From an uncultured Pelagimonas sp. (GTDB taxonomy: Bacteria; Pseudomonadota; Alphaproteobacteria; Rhodobacterales; Rhodobacteraceae): a stretch of DNA of 64,000 nt. The notes under the pieces are model-generated. The model was not told where the DNA came from and did no database searches. It worked only from the letters and a program-made list of their open reading frames with translations. Shown here piece by piece: positions 29,000-38,640 of the stretch. Each line of letters opens with the position of its first letter. The stretch's first letter is position 1. The position numbers and the translations under genes were made by a program. The DNA lies in the NCBI GenBank assembly GCA_947499735.1, contig CANMPP010000002.1:496001-560000 (forward strand). Reading direction: 5' to 3'.

Positions 29000-30151
29000 T
29001 TAATCGCCGATAAAGGACTCACCAATGGTGTCGGACGCGTTCGCGACGTTGCTGAGCGTACCGGTTAGAGCGGCAATGACCTTGTTGAATTGAGACAGGG
29101 GGGCTTCCGTCACATATAGTGTATCTTCGTCGCGAATGTTAAAGTCGCGTGCGCGGAATAGGCCATTGGGTTCGGTCAGGTTGAGGACATAAACCATACG
29201 CTGTTCGCCAGTTAGATCGCTGCGACCGAGAACTTGATTGGCGACGGCAGCTGTTTCATCGCGGAAGATAAACACACCTGTCGGATCGGATTCAGAAGCG
29301 GTCAAACCACCCACTTGTGCAATTGCTTCAATGGCTGACAGTTCTTGCGTGTCAAAAGAAACTCGGTTTTGTGCACCTGTCGCGCCCAATGACGTATAGG
29401 AACGGTTGTCTTCTTCGATCAAGATACGGTCACCACCGCGCAGAGGGATGTCAAGTTCAGGGAATTTGTACAAGTCGTTGAACCAAATGCGACCTCTTTG
29501 TGCGCCGCGTATCACGATCACTTGTGCAATCTCTGGATTGGTGGTCACCCCTCCGGCCTGTGCCAGCATGGCAGATAGTGTCCGTGTCGGACGTTGGATC
29601 GGGTAGACGCCTTGGCCCCCAACAAACCCCGACAAAGACACAGTCGCACCGTCACCAGCAATACGACGCACTTCTACTTGGGGGTCCGGGGTTTGAGGGT
29701 CCAACTGACGGGTGATCGTGCGGCGTACAGATTCGGGTGTAGAGCCAGAGACTTTAATGCGACCAGCATATGGGAAGAAAATAAAGCCAGATCCGTCAAC
29801 TTGGACTTCTTGCAGATTTGCGGGTCCCCCAACGGCGGTTCCCAAAAGGGGATCTTCGACGTTTTCCCAAACGGAGATGCCCAATGTGTCACCTGGTTGA
29901 ATGGTGTCAGATCCAACAAGCCCGGCGTTCACAAAGCTCTTGGAAAAGCCAAGGGGTGGTACAACAGATGTAACTTTTGTAACGCGTTCATCCACGGATA
30001 CGATAAAGGCGTCACCTTCATTTTGAACCGAGCTGGCAAAAATTTCACGTTTGTTTGGACCTTTGCGGGGCAATGTTGCGCAAGATGCCACCACTGAAAC
30101 AGCCGCGAGTAGCGCAACTGGGCGCGCCCAGCCAAAATAAGGTTCTGTCAC
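29000..30151 (-). CDS. Polysaccharide export outer-membrane lipoprotein (Wza/KpsD type)
   Basis: Periplasmic/outer-membrane channel component for capsule export. 383 residues. A signal peptide with lipobox VVASC puts the lipidated Cys at residue 24. Then comes the poly-export domain (QPGDTLGISVWENVEDPL and VDGSGFIFFPYAGRIKVSG) and two SLBB-like domains (VSLSGFVGGQGVYPIQRPTRTLSAMLAQAGGV region, quoted by position about 190-225, and a second from about 285). GTG start at 30151 with GAGGAG 8 bp upstream. It lies between kpsS and kpsC. The 87-bp gap before it is AT-rich with TACGATA/TATCGTA arms. Confidence 0.88.
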   Translation of the reverse strand: MTEPYFGWARPVALLAAVSVVASCATLPRKGPNKREIFASSVQNEGDAFIVSVDERVTKVTSVVPPLGFSKSFVNAGLVGSDTIQPGDTLGISVWENVEDPLLGTAVGGPANLQEVQVDGSGFIFFPYAGRIKVSGSTPESVRRTITRQLDPQTPDPQVEVRRIAGDGATVSLSGFVGGQGVYPIQRPTRTLSAMLAQAGGVTTNPEIAQVIVIRGAQRGRIWFNDLYKFPELDIPLRGGDRILIEEDNRSYTSLGATGAQNRVSFDTQELSAIEAIAQVGGLTASESDPTGVFIFRDETAAVANQVLGRSDLTGEQRMVYVLNLTEPNGLFRARDFNIRDEDTLYVTEAPLSQFNKVIAALTGTLSNVANASDTIGESFIGD

Positions 30152-30238
30152 AGCTGGTTCTCCTCGAATACGTTACGATACAATCATTAACTAATTTATC
30201 GTATCAACTATTTAAAAACCAGCATTGCGGGTGTTGTC

Positions 30239-31531
30239 CTAGTCAACTGCACGCAACTGTTGCCGAGGAGCCGCGGTTCCTAGCACCAAAGCGTCATAAG
30301 GATCATCCTGCGCCAGCATCATGTCGACAACCTGCCTTAACAGTTGCCGCCTGCCGCGTGCCGAATAATACCCCCCCGGCAATTGGGATGTTTCCAATAA
30401 ATAGCGACGGTAATCCTTATATGCTTTGTTATCAGGCCGTTCTGGTTGATTGAAAAAATCACCAAGCGATTGGTTCGACACAAACTCAGGTTTGCAATAA
30501 ACAGCGTCGCCGAAAACTTTCAGCGGAATGCCGCGCCATAGGACCTGCTGACCTGCGGTTGAATTTACAGTCACGGCCGTGCGTGCATCATTGAGCAATT
30601 GAGCCAGCTTGCCGCCGCGCAAGTAGTGCACTCTGTTTGTTATGTGGTGTTTTTTCGAAAACTCTTCGACCAAAGACATTAACGGTATGCGCCCATCCTC
30701 AAGCGGGTGCGCTTTGATGACCAAATGGTGGTGGCCCGGTGCACTTTTTGCAAATGTTTGGATCACTTCGTCCAAAAAATCCGCCATTGTCTCAAAAGGC
30801 GAGTGTTCTTGAAAATTGCTGTCATGTTCCAATTGCAAAAGTGCCAAATGGTAAGGGAACCCCCCGTTTTGTATGCGCAATGTAGACAGACGACGTTTCG
30901 TCCAGTGGATTGGCATCAAAACCAAGCGACGCAAGTAGAGCATAAATTCTTGTCGTACATTTAGGTCGCGGTGCGGCTGGAAATTCGCATAGGCCTGATT
31001 GCAGAACATAACGAACCAATGATAAAGCGCACCATAGGCAATATGGTGTCGCATATCCCCCCATTTCGCAGGTGGCAGCGGGGCCTCCATATCAGATAGC
31101 GCAAGTGCTTTGCGCATATCGTCAATGCTCATCTCCATTAGCCGTGAATTGCCGTTTGAGCCACCACGCTCATATGTCACCCAATAGGGGCGCATATATC
31201 CTTCTTCGAAAACATGCACGGTGATCCCGCGTTGCTTTGCAATTTCAATGGCCTTGGCATGAATGTGCCGGACATCTCCATAAAGGACCAAATCAGAGAT
31301 GCTGAGATCGTCTAAAATTGATTTAAATTTGTCAGGCCAATCTTCTATCGTCCCTGTGTAGGGTAAATAGGTTTCGTCCTTGCGCCAAAACGCGCGATCA
31401 CCCGCATTAAAGCCAACGCGCCAAACTGAGGCGCCAGCATGTTCCAACATCGTGCCCAAGTGTTTGAAAAAAGGGCCATGTGGACCTTGAAGGAAAAGGA
31501 AGGCGCGTTGCGGGGGGCTTGAATGGCGCAT
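30239..31531 (-). CDS. kpsS: Capsule polysaccharide Kdo transferase KpsS
   Basis: Adds the first Kdo residue to the lipid anchor of the capsule, preparing it for KpsC. 430 residues with the family opening FLFLQGPHGPFFKHLG, the motif VFEEGYMRPYWVTYERGG, KAHPLEDGR in the donor site and VTVNSTAGQQVLWRG near residue 335. First of the three minus-strand capsule genes. ABC exporter genes (kpsMT, kpsE) and glycan-specific transferases are not in the window. Confidence 0.93.
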   Translation of the reverse strand: MRHSSPPQRAFLFLQGPHGPFFKHLGTMLEHAGASVWRVGFNAGDRAFWRKDETYLPYTGTIEDWPDKFKSILDDLSISDLVLYGDVRHIHAKAIEIAKQRGITVHVFEEGYMRPYWVTYERGGSNGNSRLMEMSIDDMRKALALSDMEAPLPPAKWGDMRHHIAYGALYHWFVMFCNQAYANFQPHRDLNVRQEFMLYLRRLVLMPIHWTKRRLSTLRIQNGGFPYHLALLQLEHDSNFQEHSPFETMADFLDEVIQTFAKSAPGHHHLVIKAHPLEDGRIPLMSLVEEFSKKHHITNRVHYLRGGKLAQLLNDARTAVTVNSTAGQQVLWRGIPLKVFGDAVYCKPEFVSNQSLGDFFNQPERPDNKAYKDYRRYLLETSQLPGGYYSARGRRQLLRQVVDMMLAQDDPYDALVLGTAAPRQQLRAVD

Positions 31532-31819
31532 GGCGATGCAAAACTTTCAAAGCGCTTGTGCGCAGGTTCTAGAAACATATTACGAGATACTTTGTGTCTC
31601 TTATGCTAGCATGTGGTGAACGATGAGGAAAGCGGGCTATATGATCACTCAATATTTCTGCAGTTTTTGAGTTCAACAAAATTTTAGCAATGTGGTGGTT
31701 TCATCCTGAGGATGAACGCATTCGTACAAGACGAGCCCTTGAAGCTCGGCGTCAGCGCCACTAAGATTCGTTTAAGACGTGTCGTATAGGCATGATGTAT
31801 AACTACACAGGTAGGTCCC
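31532..31819. promoter_or_regulatory. Divergent kpsS/clpP promoter region with 17-bp palindrome
   Basis: 288 bp without a gene. TTCATCC (31700-31706), TGA, GGATGAA (31710-31716) is a perfect palindrome about 104 bp upstream of the clpP ATG, and so could be an operator. The kpsS side is AT-rich. No sigma-32-type consensus was recognised with confidence. Confidence 0.5.
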
Positions 31820-32446
31820 ATGATTGATCCCATTTCGCAGCTGACCAGCTTTATCATCCCGAGCGTTGAAGAAACGACGTCACGTGGATCGACGCGTTAC
31901 GATATTTTTTCGCGACTTCTGAAAGAGCGCATTATTTTCGTTTCTGGTCCGGTGCATGACGAAATGGCGACCGTCATTGTGGCGCAGTTGCTATTTTTGG
32001 AAGCGGAAAACCCTTCAAAAGAAATTTCGATGTATATCAACAGCCCCGGTGGTGTGGTGACTTCTGGCCTGTCGATTTATGATACGATGCAGTATATCAA
32101 ACCAAAGATTTCAACGGTTTGTATCGGTCAGGCAGCATCTATGGGATCCCTTCTGCTGGCCGCTGGTGAACCCGGTATGCGGTATTCCCTGCCAAACAGC
32201 CGTATCATGGTGCACCAGCCATCGGGCGGCTATCAGGGGCAGGCGACAGATATCCTGATCCATGCTGAAGAGACGATGAAGCTGAAAAAGCGTCTGAATG
32301 AAATCTATGTCAACCATTGTGGCAAAACCTACGAAGAGGTTGAGACCGGGTTGGAGCGTGACAACTTTATGTCACCGGAAGAAGCGAAAGACTGGGGCTT
32401 GGTCGATGAAATTGTCGCAAGCCGCTTTAACAAAGACGATAGTTAG
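31820..32446 (+). CDS. clpP: ATP-dependent Clp protease proteolytic subunit
   Basis: Tetradecameric serine protease degrading unfolded and tagged proteins with ClpX or ClpA. 208 residues. The catalytic triad is visible: Ser107 in QAASMGS, His132 in MVHQPSGG and Asp181 in ERDNFM. The N-terminal propeptide-like segment is short. clpX follows after 221 bp. Confidence 0.98.
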   Translation: MIDPISQLTSFIIPSVEETTSRGSTRYDIFSRLLKERIIFVSGPVHDEMATVIVAQLLFLEAENPSKEISMYINSPGGVVTSGLSIYDTMQYIKPKISTVCIGQAASMGSLLLAAGEPGMRYSLPNSRIMVHQPSGGYQGQATDILIHAEETMKLKKRLNEIYVNHCGKTYEEVETGLERDNFMSPEEAKDWGLVDEIVASRFNKDDS

Positions 32447-32667
32447 GGGATGGCGGGTCGGTCTTTAAAATGACCGCTCGCTCTTATTTGCATTAAGGCT
32501 ACCACAATTTTCGCATTGTAGTGCCCTAGATGCTGTCCTAAGCTGAAGCAACATTTGCGTCTGTCCTGCCGTAAAATATGGTGGCAGGGTGGATGGTAAA
32601 ACGAAGAACTCGGTTTGTGATGCGCGGCGTAGAGGTTGCGCAAAACAAGGGTTGAGAAAGGTACACT

Positions 32668-33927
32668 ATGGCGACGAATTCCGGCGGGGATAGCAAAAAT
32701 ACTCTGTATTGTAGCTTTTGCGGCAAAAGCCAGCATGAGGTGCGTAAGCTTATCGCCGGTCCGACCGTATTCATCTGTGATGAATGTGTTGAGCTGTGCA
32801 TGGATATTATCCGTGAAGAAACCAAAAGCTCTGGTTTGAAATCTTCTGATGGTGTTCCGACACCGCGTGAGATTTGTGATGTTTTGGATGATTATGTCAT
32901 CGGGCAGGCGACGGCCAAACGGGTTCTGTCCGTGGCTGTGCACAACCACTACAAGCGTCTCAATCATGCTCAAAAATCCAATGATATTGAATTGGCAAAA
33001 TCCAATATCATGCTGATTGGCCCAACAGGCTGTGGTAAGACCCTGCTCGCGCAGACTTTGGCGCGGATTTTGGACGTACCCTTTACGATGGCCGATGCGA
33101 CCACTTTGACTGAGGCGGGATATGTTGGTGAGGATGTCGAGAACATCATCCTTAAGCTGCTTCAGGCTTCGGAATATAATGTCGAACGCGCACAACGTGG
33201 CATTGTCTATATCGACGAAGTCGACAAAATCACGCGGAAATCCGAAAACCCGTCGATCACACGTGACGTTTCCGGTGAGGGTGTTCAGCAGGCGCTGCTG
33301 AAATTGATGGAAGGTACGGTTGCCTCGGTTCCACCGCAGGGCGGGCGTAAGCATCCACAGCAGGAATTTCTGCAGGTAGACACGACCAACATCCTATTTA
33401 TTTGCGGCGGCGCATTTGCCGGATTGGATCGGATCATCAAGCAACGCGGTAAAGGCTCTGCTATGGGCTTTGGTGCGGATGTTCGCGATGACAGCAATGC
33501 GGGCGTTGGTGAAACATTCCGCGATCTGGAGCCAGAGGATCTGTTGAAATTCGGTTTGATCCCGGAATTTGTTGGCCGTTTGCCGGTGATCGCGACCTTG
33601 GAAGATCTGGACGAGGATGCGTTGATCACGATCCTGACCAAACCAAAGAACGCATTGGTCAAACAATATCAGCGCCTCTTTGAGATGGAGACGGCTGATC
33701 TGACATTCACAGATGATGCATTGTCCGCAATTGCGAAAAAAGCCATCGAACGCAAAACCGGTGCGCGGGGCCTACGTTCTATCATGGAGGGCATTTTGCT
33801 CGACACGATGTTTGAGCTGCCTGGCATGGACAATGTTACAGAGGTGGTCGTGAATGAAGATGCTGTCGATAATGATGCCAAGCCGCTTTTGATCTTTACG
33901 GATGAAAAGGAAGAAGCAGCCAGCTAA
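32668..33927 (+). CDS. clpX: ClpX, AAA+ unfoldase of ClpXP
   Basis: Recognises and unfolds substrates for ClpP. 419 residues: zinc-binding domain with Cys15, Cys18, Cys37 and Cys40, Walker A GPTGCGKT at 118-125, Walker B with IDEVDKI at 182-188, the pore loop GYVGED at 151-156, and the C-terminal [11 protein letters not shown] motif. The 221 bp upstream probably hold its own promoter. A strong bidirectional terminator follows. Confidence 0.98.
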   Translation: MATNSGGDSKNTLYCSFCGKSQHEVRKLIAGPTVFICDECVELCMDIIREETKSSGLKSSDGVPTPREICDVLDDYVIGQATAKRVLSVAVHNHYKRLNHAQKSNDIELAKSNIMLIGPTGCGKTLLAQTLARILDVPFTMADATTLTEAGYVGEDVENIILKLLQASEYNVERAQRGIVYIDEVDKITRKSENPSITRDVSGEGVQQALLKLMEGTVASVPPQGGRKHPQQEFLQVDTTNILFICGGAFAGLDRIIKQRGKGSAMGFGADVRDDSNAGVGETFRDLEPEDLLKFGLIPEFVGRLPVIATLEDLDEDALITILTKPKNALVKQYQRLFEMETADLTFTDDALSAIAKKAIERKTGARGLRSIMEGILLDTMFELPGMDNVTEVVVNEDAVDNDAKPLLIFTDEKEEAAS

Positions 33928-33953
33928 TTGGCGAGCTCTTTTTACAGATATGG

Positions 33954-33981
33954 AAAAGCCGGGAAATGTCCCGGCTTTTTT
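33954..33981. terminator. Bidirectional terminator between clpX and ridA
   Basis: AAAAGCCGGGA (33954-33964), loop AATG, TCCCGGCTTTT (33969-33979) is a perfect 11-bp stem with T-runs on both strands, placed between two convergent genes. Confidence 0.92.
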
Positions 33982-33984
33982 CAT

Positions 33985-34344
33985 TTATTCAGGTAATAGA
34001 GCGGTTAGTTCGATTTCGATCCTGAATTTTGGATCAATCAGCCCGCATTCGATCATTGTCGCCGCAGGTGGGTTTTCCCCAAATGTTTCTTTCAATATTG
34101 GAAAGCATGGTTCGAACTCGTGGCGATCTGGTAGATAATAGGTGACACGAACGGCATCTGAAAAACTGGCGCCAGCCTCGGCAAGGGCTTTGCCGATCAC
34201 CTCAAGGGCCGATTTACATTGGCTGACCACGTCCTCGCCCTGACCTACGGTTCCGGCCACATGAACGAAACCGCCAGCAACGACTGCACGGCAATAGCCT
34301 ACTTTTTCTTCAAATGGCGAGCCGGTGGATATGCGTTTGATCAT
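33985..34344 (-). CDS. RidA/YjgF family protein
   Basis: Cytosolic RidA-fold protein of 119 residues, likely handling reactive enamine/imine intermediates. Motifs: [21 protein letters not shown] and the C-terminal [21 protein letters not shown]. In place of the catalytic Arg segment (R-x-A) it has PPAATM, so it may belong to an inactive or divergent subgroup (Rid-like). ATG 34344 is preceded by AAGGGA. It is the second RidA-like protein in the window, and the other one is exported. Confidence 0.85.
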   Translation of the reverse strand: MIKRISTGSPFEEKVGYCRAVVAGGFVHVAGTVGQGEDVVSQCKSALEVIGKALAEAGASFSDAVRVTYYLPDRHEFEPCFPILKETFGENPPAATMIECGLIDPKFRIEIELTALLPE

Positions 34345-34487
34345 GGGATCCCTTTCCAAAAGATGTCTCAACTGTTTCCAATACAGCAGAAAAATGCCGG
34401 TTTCCATGCGTTTGGTTTTGTGTGGCTACTAGACGTTTGGACACAGCTGCGCCATACAATATAGAGATGCATCCCAAGGAGGCCTGT

Positions 34488-34871
34488 ATGGGCATTCTCA
34501 AATCAGTACTGTCTGCCGCGACTTGGTGGAACGGCGGAACATTGAACACTCTTCTCTATACGGCGCGTAAAGGCGTCAAAGTAGGAGAGGATGAAGCTGG
34601 AAACGCGTTTTACGAAACACGCGATGGTGTGCGTCGTTGGGTCATTTATAATGGCGAGGTTGAAGCAAGCCGCATTGGTGCCGATTGGCATGGTTGGCTG
34701 CATCACACATTTGCTGAACCACCCACTGAAAAACCGCTACATCACAAGCCTTGGGAAGAGGCGCATCAGGAAAATTTGACCGGTTCTGCGATGGCATATG
34801 CGCCAGCCGGGTCATTGCGCCGTGCAGACCCAAAACCACGCAGTGATTACGAGGCCTGGAGCCCAGAATGA
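34488..34871 (+). CDS. NADH:ubiquinone oxidoreductase accessory subunit, NDUFA12 family
   Basis: Supernumerary complex I subunit shared by alphaproteobacteria and mitochondria. 127 residues with [35 protein letters not shown] and [15 protein letters not shown], which is the family signature, and the basic/proline C-terminus KPHHKPWEE-like at about 82-90. The start is fixed by AAGGAGG at 34476-34482. It overlaps mlaD by 4 bp. In this group it is commonly encoded away from the nuo operon, in this same cluster. Confidence 0.93.
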   Translation: MGILKSVLSAATWWNGGTLNTLLYTARKGVKVGEDEAGNAFYETRDGVRRWVIYNGEVEASRIGADWHGWLHHTFAEPPTEKPLHHKPWEEAHQENLTGSAMAYAPAGSLRRADPKPRSDYEAWSPE

Positions 34872-35314
34872 GCTATAATACAGCAGAGGTCGCAACCGGT
34901 GGCGCAGTTCTTGCCGCCGCGGTTGCATTTGGCATTCACATGATCAATGCATCTGGTGGCTTTGGATTGGCAGGGGACACCTATCCTCTAACCGCATCTT
35001 TCCGATCAACCGAGGGCGTGCAGGTCGGCACGGATGTGCGTATGGCTGGGGTAAAGGTCGGCACTGTGTCTGACATTGATCTGGATATTGATACGTTCCG
35101 CGCGATTACAGAAATTTCGCTTCGCGAAGATGTTCAAATCCCTGATGACAGTGCGATCGTCATCGCATCAGAGGGCTTGCTGGGTGGCAATTTTGTCGAA
35201 ATAAGCCCAGGCGGATCCCCTTTCTATTTCGCTGAAGGGGATGAGATTTTAGACACGCAGGGATCTGTCAGTCTTATTTCCCTTTTGCTGAAATATGTTG
35301 GTGGTGGCGAATGA
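34868..35314 (+). CDS. mlaD: MlaD family outer-membrane lipid asymmetry protein
   Basis: Periplasmic MCE-domain protein, anchored by one N-terminal TM, that moves phospholipids between membranes with the MlaFEB complex. 148 residues: TM about 8-26, then the MCE domain with [21 protein letters not shown] and [14 protein letters not shown]. The rest of the mla system is not here. Coupled by ATGA overlaps to the genes on both sides. Confidence 0.92.
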   Translation: MSYNTAEVATGGAVLAAAVAFGIHMINASGGFGLAGDTYPLTASFRSTEGVQVGTDVRMAGVKVGTVSDIDLDIDTFRAITEISLREDVQIPDDSAIVIASEGLLGGNFVEISPGGSPFYFAEGDEILDTQGSVSLISLLLKYVGGGE

Positions 35315-35691
35315 AACGGTTCCGTCTTGGTCGCCTATGCGGTGTCATCAGTCTAACGGTGATGATGGCAGGCACTGCAATGGCGCAAGAGGCCGTTAAT
35401 GCAGGCCAAGGCGCTGTTTTACGTGCTTTGGACAAGCTGAACGCCAAAGTTGATGACCTAACGGTTGCGAATGGTGCGCATGCCTCTTCTGGTCGGATTG
35501 ATGTTTCCGTGCGTGAATGTCGATATCCCGCAGGAAATCCGGCTGGCGATGCGTTTGCCTATATCACAATTCGCGAAGTCGGGATTGTAGAGCCAGTCTT
35601 TTCTGGATGGATGATCGCATCCTCTCCGGCCCTTAATTCGATGAACCACCCACGTTATGATGTCTGGGTGTTGCGTTGCACCACATCATAA
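35311..35691 (+). CDS. DUF2155 domain-containing exported protein
   Basis: 126 residues with a signal peptide (about 1-25, cleavage at AMAQ) and the DUF2155 core: VRECRYPAGNPAGDAFAYI and the closing HPRYDVWVLRC, with two conserved Cys likely disulfide-linked. The function is unknown, but it is regularly linked to NDUFA12, mlaD and aat in this group. Its 3' end overlaps aat by 37 bp on the opposite strand. Confidence 0.9.
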   Translation: MKRFRLGRLCGVISLTVMMAGTAMAQEAVNAGQGAVLRALDKLNAKVDDLTVANGAHASSGRIDVSVRECRYPAGNPAGDAFAYITIREVGIVEPVFSGWMIASSPALNSMNHPRYDVWVLRCTTS

Positions 35692-36290
35692 CCAGACGCC
35701 GCGAGCGGTGTTTTGGCAAATTGAGGGCGCGCGCAGAGGGCATGTTGTAAGCGGGCCAGATATGTATCGCGGCTGATTTCAATGCAGCCAAGGCTTGCCA
35801 AATGTTCCGTCAAAAACTGAGTGTCAAATAGGGTAAATCCCGCGCGTTCCAACACATCCATCAGGTAGGCTAGGGCAATTTTCGAACCGCCGGTTTTGCG
35901 TGAAAACATGGATTCGGCACAAAATGCACCGCCGATTTCTAGGCCGTAAACCCCGCCCGCCAAATCTTCATCCATCCAGACCTCAATTGAATGTGCGCAA
36001 CCGCGTTGATTTAAGTCGTGGAATAAAGCAAAGATTTCGTCATTGATCCAGGTTTCATCGCGGTCCGCGCAGGCCTCCATGACCTGCGAAAAGGCGTGGT
36101 TGCGTGTCACCTTAAATTCGCCGCGTCGCAGTTGTTTGGCCAAGCTGCGCGAAATATGTAGCCCACCGATCGGAATGATGCCGCGATTGCGGGGTTCAAC
36201 CCAAAACAGTTCTGGATCATCACGCCGTTCAGCCATGGGGAAAACACCACTGCGATAGGCCTGCAATAGGATGTCCGGTGTAAGTATCAT
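35655..36290 (-). CDS. aat: Leucyl/phenylalanyl-tRNA--protein transferase
   Basis: N-end rule enzyme that adds Leu or Phe to proteins with basic N-termini, marking them for ClpAP. About 211 residues: TPDILLQAYRSGVFPMAE, WVEPRNRGIIPI, the central motif GCAHSIEVWMDEDLAGGVYG and ESMFSRKTGGSK. I chose ATG 36290 because family homology begins there and the accC terminator lies just upstream; a longer frame to 36338 would run back into that hairpin. Confidence 0.93.
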   Translation of the reverse strand: MILTPDILLQAYRSGVFPMAERRDDPELFWVEPRNRGIIPIGGLHISRSLAKQLRRGEFKVTRNHAFSQVMEACADRDETWINDEIFALFHDLNQRGCAHSIEVWMDEDLAGGVYGLEIGGAFCAESMFSRKTGGSKIALAYLMDVLERAGFTLFDTQFLTEHLASLGCIEISRDTYLARLQHALCARPQFAKTPLAASGYDVVQRNTQTS

Positions 36291-36330
36291 ACTTTGCGTG
36301 AAACCGTCTGACTGCAACAAAATAATAGCC

Positions 36331-36366
36331 AAAATCAAAGGCGCCGCGGGAAATGCCCGGACGCCT
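36331..36366 (-). terminator. Intrinsic terminator of accB-accC
   Basis: AGGCG (36339-36343) / CGCCT (36362-36366) with inner CGGG/CCCG around AAATG. On the minus strand it is followed by TTTGATTTT. It separates accBC from aat. Confidence 0.75.
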
Positions 36367-36450
36367 GTGATAATCGTAACTTGTCTTTCAAAGAGGTCAA
36401 GGCACTGTCTGATAGCGGATATCTGACATGCGCCTTGTGTGCCAATTTGA

Positions 36451-37809
36451 TCAGCCTGTGCTGTTTGTCAGCGCTTCATCTAGCCATTTTTCCAGCCAGT
36501 GAATGTTGTAATCGCCAGTTAGGACATCCTTTTCCTGAAGCAAAGCTTCAAACAAAGGCACCGTCGTATCAACGCCATCTACGATCAATTCACCCAATGC
36601 GCGGTTCAAGCGGGCCAGAGCCTCTTCCCGGTCGCGCCCATGGACGATCAGTTTGCCGATCAAACTGTCGTAATAGGGGGGGATCGAATATCCCTGATAC
36701 AGGGCGCTGTCCATGCGAATGCCCAAACCACCCGGTGTGTGGTATTGTGTGATCTTACCAGGGCAGGGGGCAAAGGTTGGTACCTTTTCCGCGTTGATCC
36801 GAACCTCGATCGCGTGGCCGTTGATCTGTAGATCTTCTTGGCTAAACGACAAGGGCATCCCTGCGGCAACACGAATTTGTTCGCGCACCAGATCTACACC
36901 AAAGATGGCTTCAGTCACAGGGTGTTCCACCTGAAGACGGGTGTTCATTTCGATGAAATAGAATTCGCCGTTTTCGTACAGGAATTCGATCGTGCCAGCA
37001 CCGGCATAGTTGATGCGCGCGACAGCATCGGCACAGACTTTACCAATTTTTGCGCGCTCTTCTGGTGTGATGCAGGGGCCGGGGGCCTCTTCAAACACTT
37101 TTTGGTGGCGGCGTTGCAGCGAACAATCACGTTCACCCAAATGCACAGCGTTGCCCTGACCATCGCCAAAGACCTGAATCTCGATATGGCGCGGTGTGGT
37201 CAGATATTTTTCAATATAGACCTCTGGATTGCCGAATGCGGCCTTACCTTCGGCGCGGGCCGTCATAAAGGCCTGTTCCATATCATCGGCAGTTTGCGCC
37301 ACTTTCATGCCGCGTCCGCCGCCGCCTGCTGTGGCTTTGATGATGACAGGATAGCCGATTTCCGCGCCAATGCGCTTGGCGGCTTCCAGATCAGGCACGC
37401 CACCGTCAGAACCGGGTACGCAAGGCACGCCCAGATCTTTCATTGTGTCCTTGGCGGTGATTTTGTCACCCATGACGCGGATATGTTCCGCGCGCGGACC
37501 AATAAAGCTAAGGTCGTGATCTTCTACGACCTGCACGAAATTGGCATTCTCGGACAGAAAACCATAGCCGGGGTGGATCGCTTGTGCGCCTGTGATTTCA
37601 CAGGCGGAAATGATCGATGGAATCGACAGGTAGCTTTGTGGCGATGGTGCAGGGCCAATGCAGATGGATTCATCTGCCATGCGCACATGCATTGCATCGC
37701 TATCGGCGGTCGAATGCACCGCAACGGATGCGATGCCCATCTCACGACAGGCTCGGATCACGCGCAGCGCGATCTCGCCACGGTTCGCGATGAGGATTTT
37801 ATCAAACAT
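36451..37809 (-). CDS. accC: Acetyl-CoA carboxylase, biotin carboxylase subunit
   Basis: ATP-dependent carboxylation of biotin on AccB, first step of fatty-acid synthesis. 452 residues: N-terminal [22 protein letters not shown]-grasp with [29 protein letters not shown] and [14 protein letters not shown], and a C-terminal domain with [11 protein letters not shown]-like AIEVRINAE. 9 bp separate it from accB. Confidence 0.98.
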   Translation of the reverse strand: MFDKILIANRGEIALRVIRACREMGIASVAVHSTADSDAMHVRMADESICIGPAPSPQSYLSIPSIISACEITGAQAIHPGYGFLSENANFVQVVEDHDLSFIGPRAEHIRVMGDKITAKDTMKDLGVPCVPGSDGGVPDLEAAKRIGAEIGYPVIIKATAGGGGRGMKVAQTADDMEQAFMTARAEGKAAFGNPEVYIEKYLTTPRHIEIQVFGDGQGNAVHLGERDCSLQRRHQKVFEEAPGPCITPEERAKIGKVCADAVARINYAGAGTIEFLYENGEFYFIEMNTRLQVEHPVTEAIFGVDLVREQIRVAAGMPLSFSQEDLQINGHAIEVRINAEKVPTFAPCPGKITQYHTPGGLGIRMDSALYQGYSIPPYYDSLIGKLIVHGRDREEALARLNRALGELIVDGVDTTVPLFEALLQEKDVLTGDYNIHWLEKWLDEALTNSTG

Positions 37810-37818
37810 GACAGCCCC

Positions 37819-38313
37819 TTACTCGACGATAACGAGTGGTGCGCCAAATTCGACCGGTGTGCCGTCTTCGACCAAGATACGTTTGACCGTACCAGATTTC
37901 GGTGCCGGAATGTGGTTCATTGTTTTCATCGCTTCGATGATCAACAACGTGTCGCCCTGAGATACTTGCGCACCCACAGAAATAAACGACGCTGCGCCCG
38001 GCTCGGGCTGCATGTAGACCGTACCAACCATTGGAGAAGTGACCGCACCAGGATGTGCTGCGGGATCTTCAGGTGCGTTTGCGGCTGGAGCTTCTGCGGC
38101 AGGCGCTGCTGCTGCGGGGGCGACTGCGACCTGTGCAGGCGCTGCAACTGCAACCGGTGCAGCGACGGCGGACACTTTAGAAACGCGAACGCTCAGGCTG
38201 TCTGCCTCGGCATAGTCGCGGGTCACTTCTAACTCGCTCAAATCGTTCTCGCTTAGCAATTCCGCCAAAGCCTTAATAAAGGCTACGTCCGCATCATGTG
38301 TTTTCTTGCTCAT
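37819..38313 (-). CDS. accB: Acetyl-CoA carboxylase biotin carboxyl carrier protein
   Basis: Carries biotin between AccC and the carboxyltransferase. 164 residues: N-terminal helical part, an Ala/Pro-rich hinge (about 55-85) and a C-terminal biotinyl domain with the biotinylated Lys130 in [12 protein letters not shown]. First gene of accBC. Confidence 0.97.
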   Translation of the reverse strand: MSKKTHDADVAFIKALAELLSENDLSELEVTRDYAEADSLSVRVSKVSAVAAPVAVAAPAQVAVAPAAAAPAAEAPAANAPEDPAAHPGAVTSPMVGTVYMQPEPGAASFISVGAQVSQGDTLLIIEAMKTMNHIPAPKSGTVKRILVEDGTPVEFGAPLVIVE

Positions 38314-38640
38314 TCAATCCTACCCAAGGTGGTCATCTAGCGGCATCCGCCGACAATATTCGCAGCCTTATATGCTATGCAATTGGCCATGAAAAGCGCA
38401 GGTTTCAAGGTTTTTTGCTCGGACAATTTCCTGACCGGTTGTCTTTTGTGACGTGAGGGGAAATTGGGGAAAGATATTTTTTGAAAAAAATTGAAAATCA
38501 GCGACGGAACTTTTGGAGTCTTTCGTTTAAATGCTATGCGTTTGGGGAAACGCTATCGTACGACGGTAAATTTAAGGCGGAAAATCGGCGCCCATTTTGG
38601 GGGCCTTTGACGTTAAGACACTGAGTAAAGGACTGTTCAA
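38314..38640. promoter_or_regulatory. Divergent accB / secreted-protein intergenic region
   Basis: 327 bp without a gene. It must hold the accBC promoter (minus) and the promoter of the gene at 38641 (plus). Visible structure: GCGTTT (38538-38543) GGGG AAACGC (38548-38553), and GGCGCCC (38587-38593) ATTTT GGGGGCC (38599-38605), a near-perfect hairpin followed by TTTG in the leader of the plus-strand gene. No RNA gene was recognised. Confidence 0.45.

Noticed and set aside
34105-34120. GGTTCGAACTC resembling a tRNA T-loop
   Set aside because: It lies inside the RidA coding region and no cloverleaf can be formed around it.
36838-38232. 464-codon plus-strand open frame opposite accC and accB
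   Set aside because: Antisense shadow; Cys/His-rich nonsense composition and no family match.
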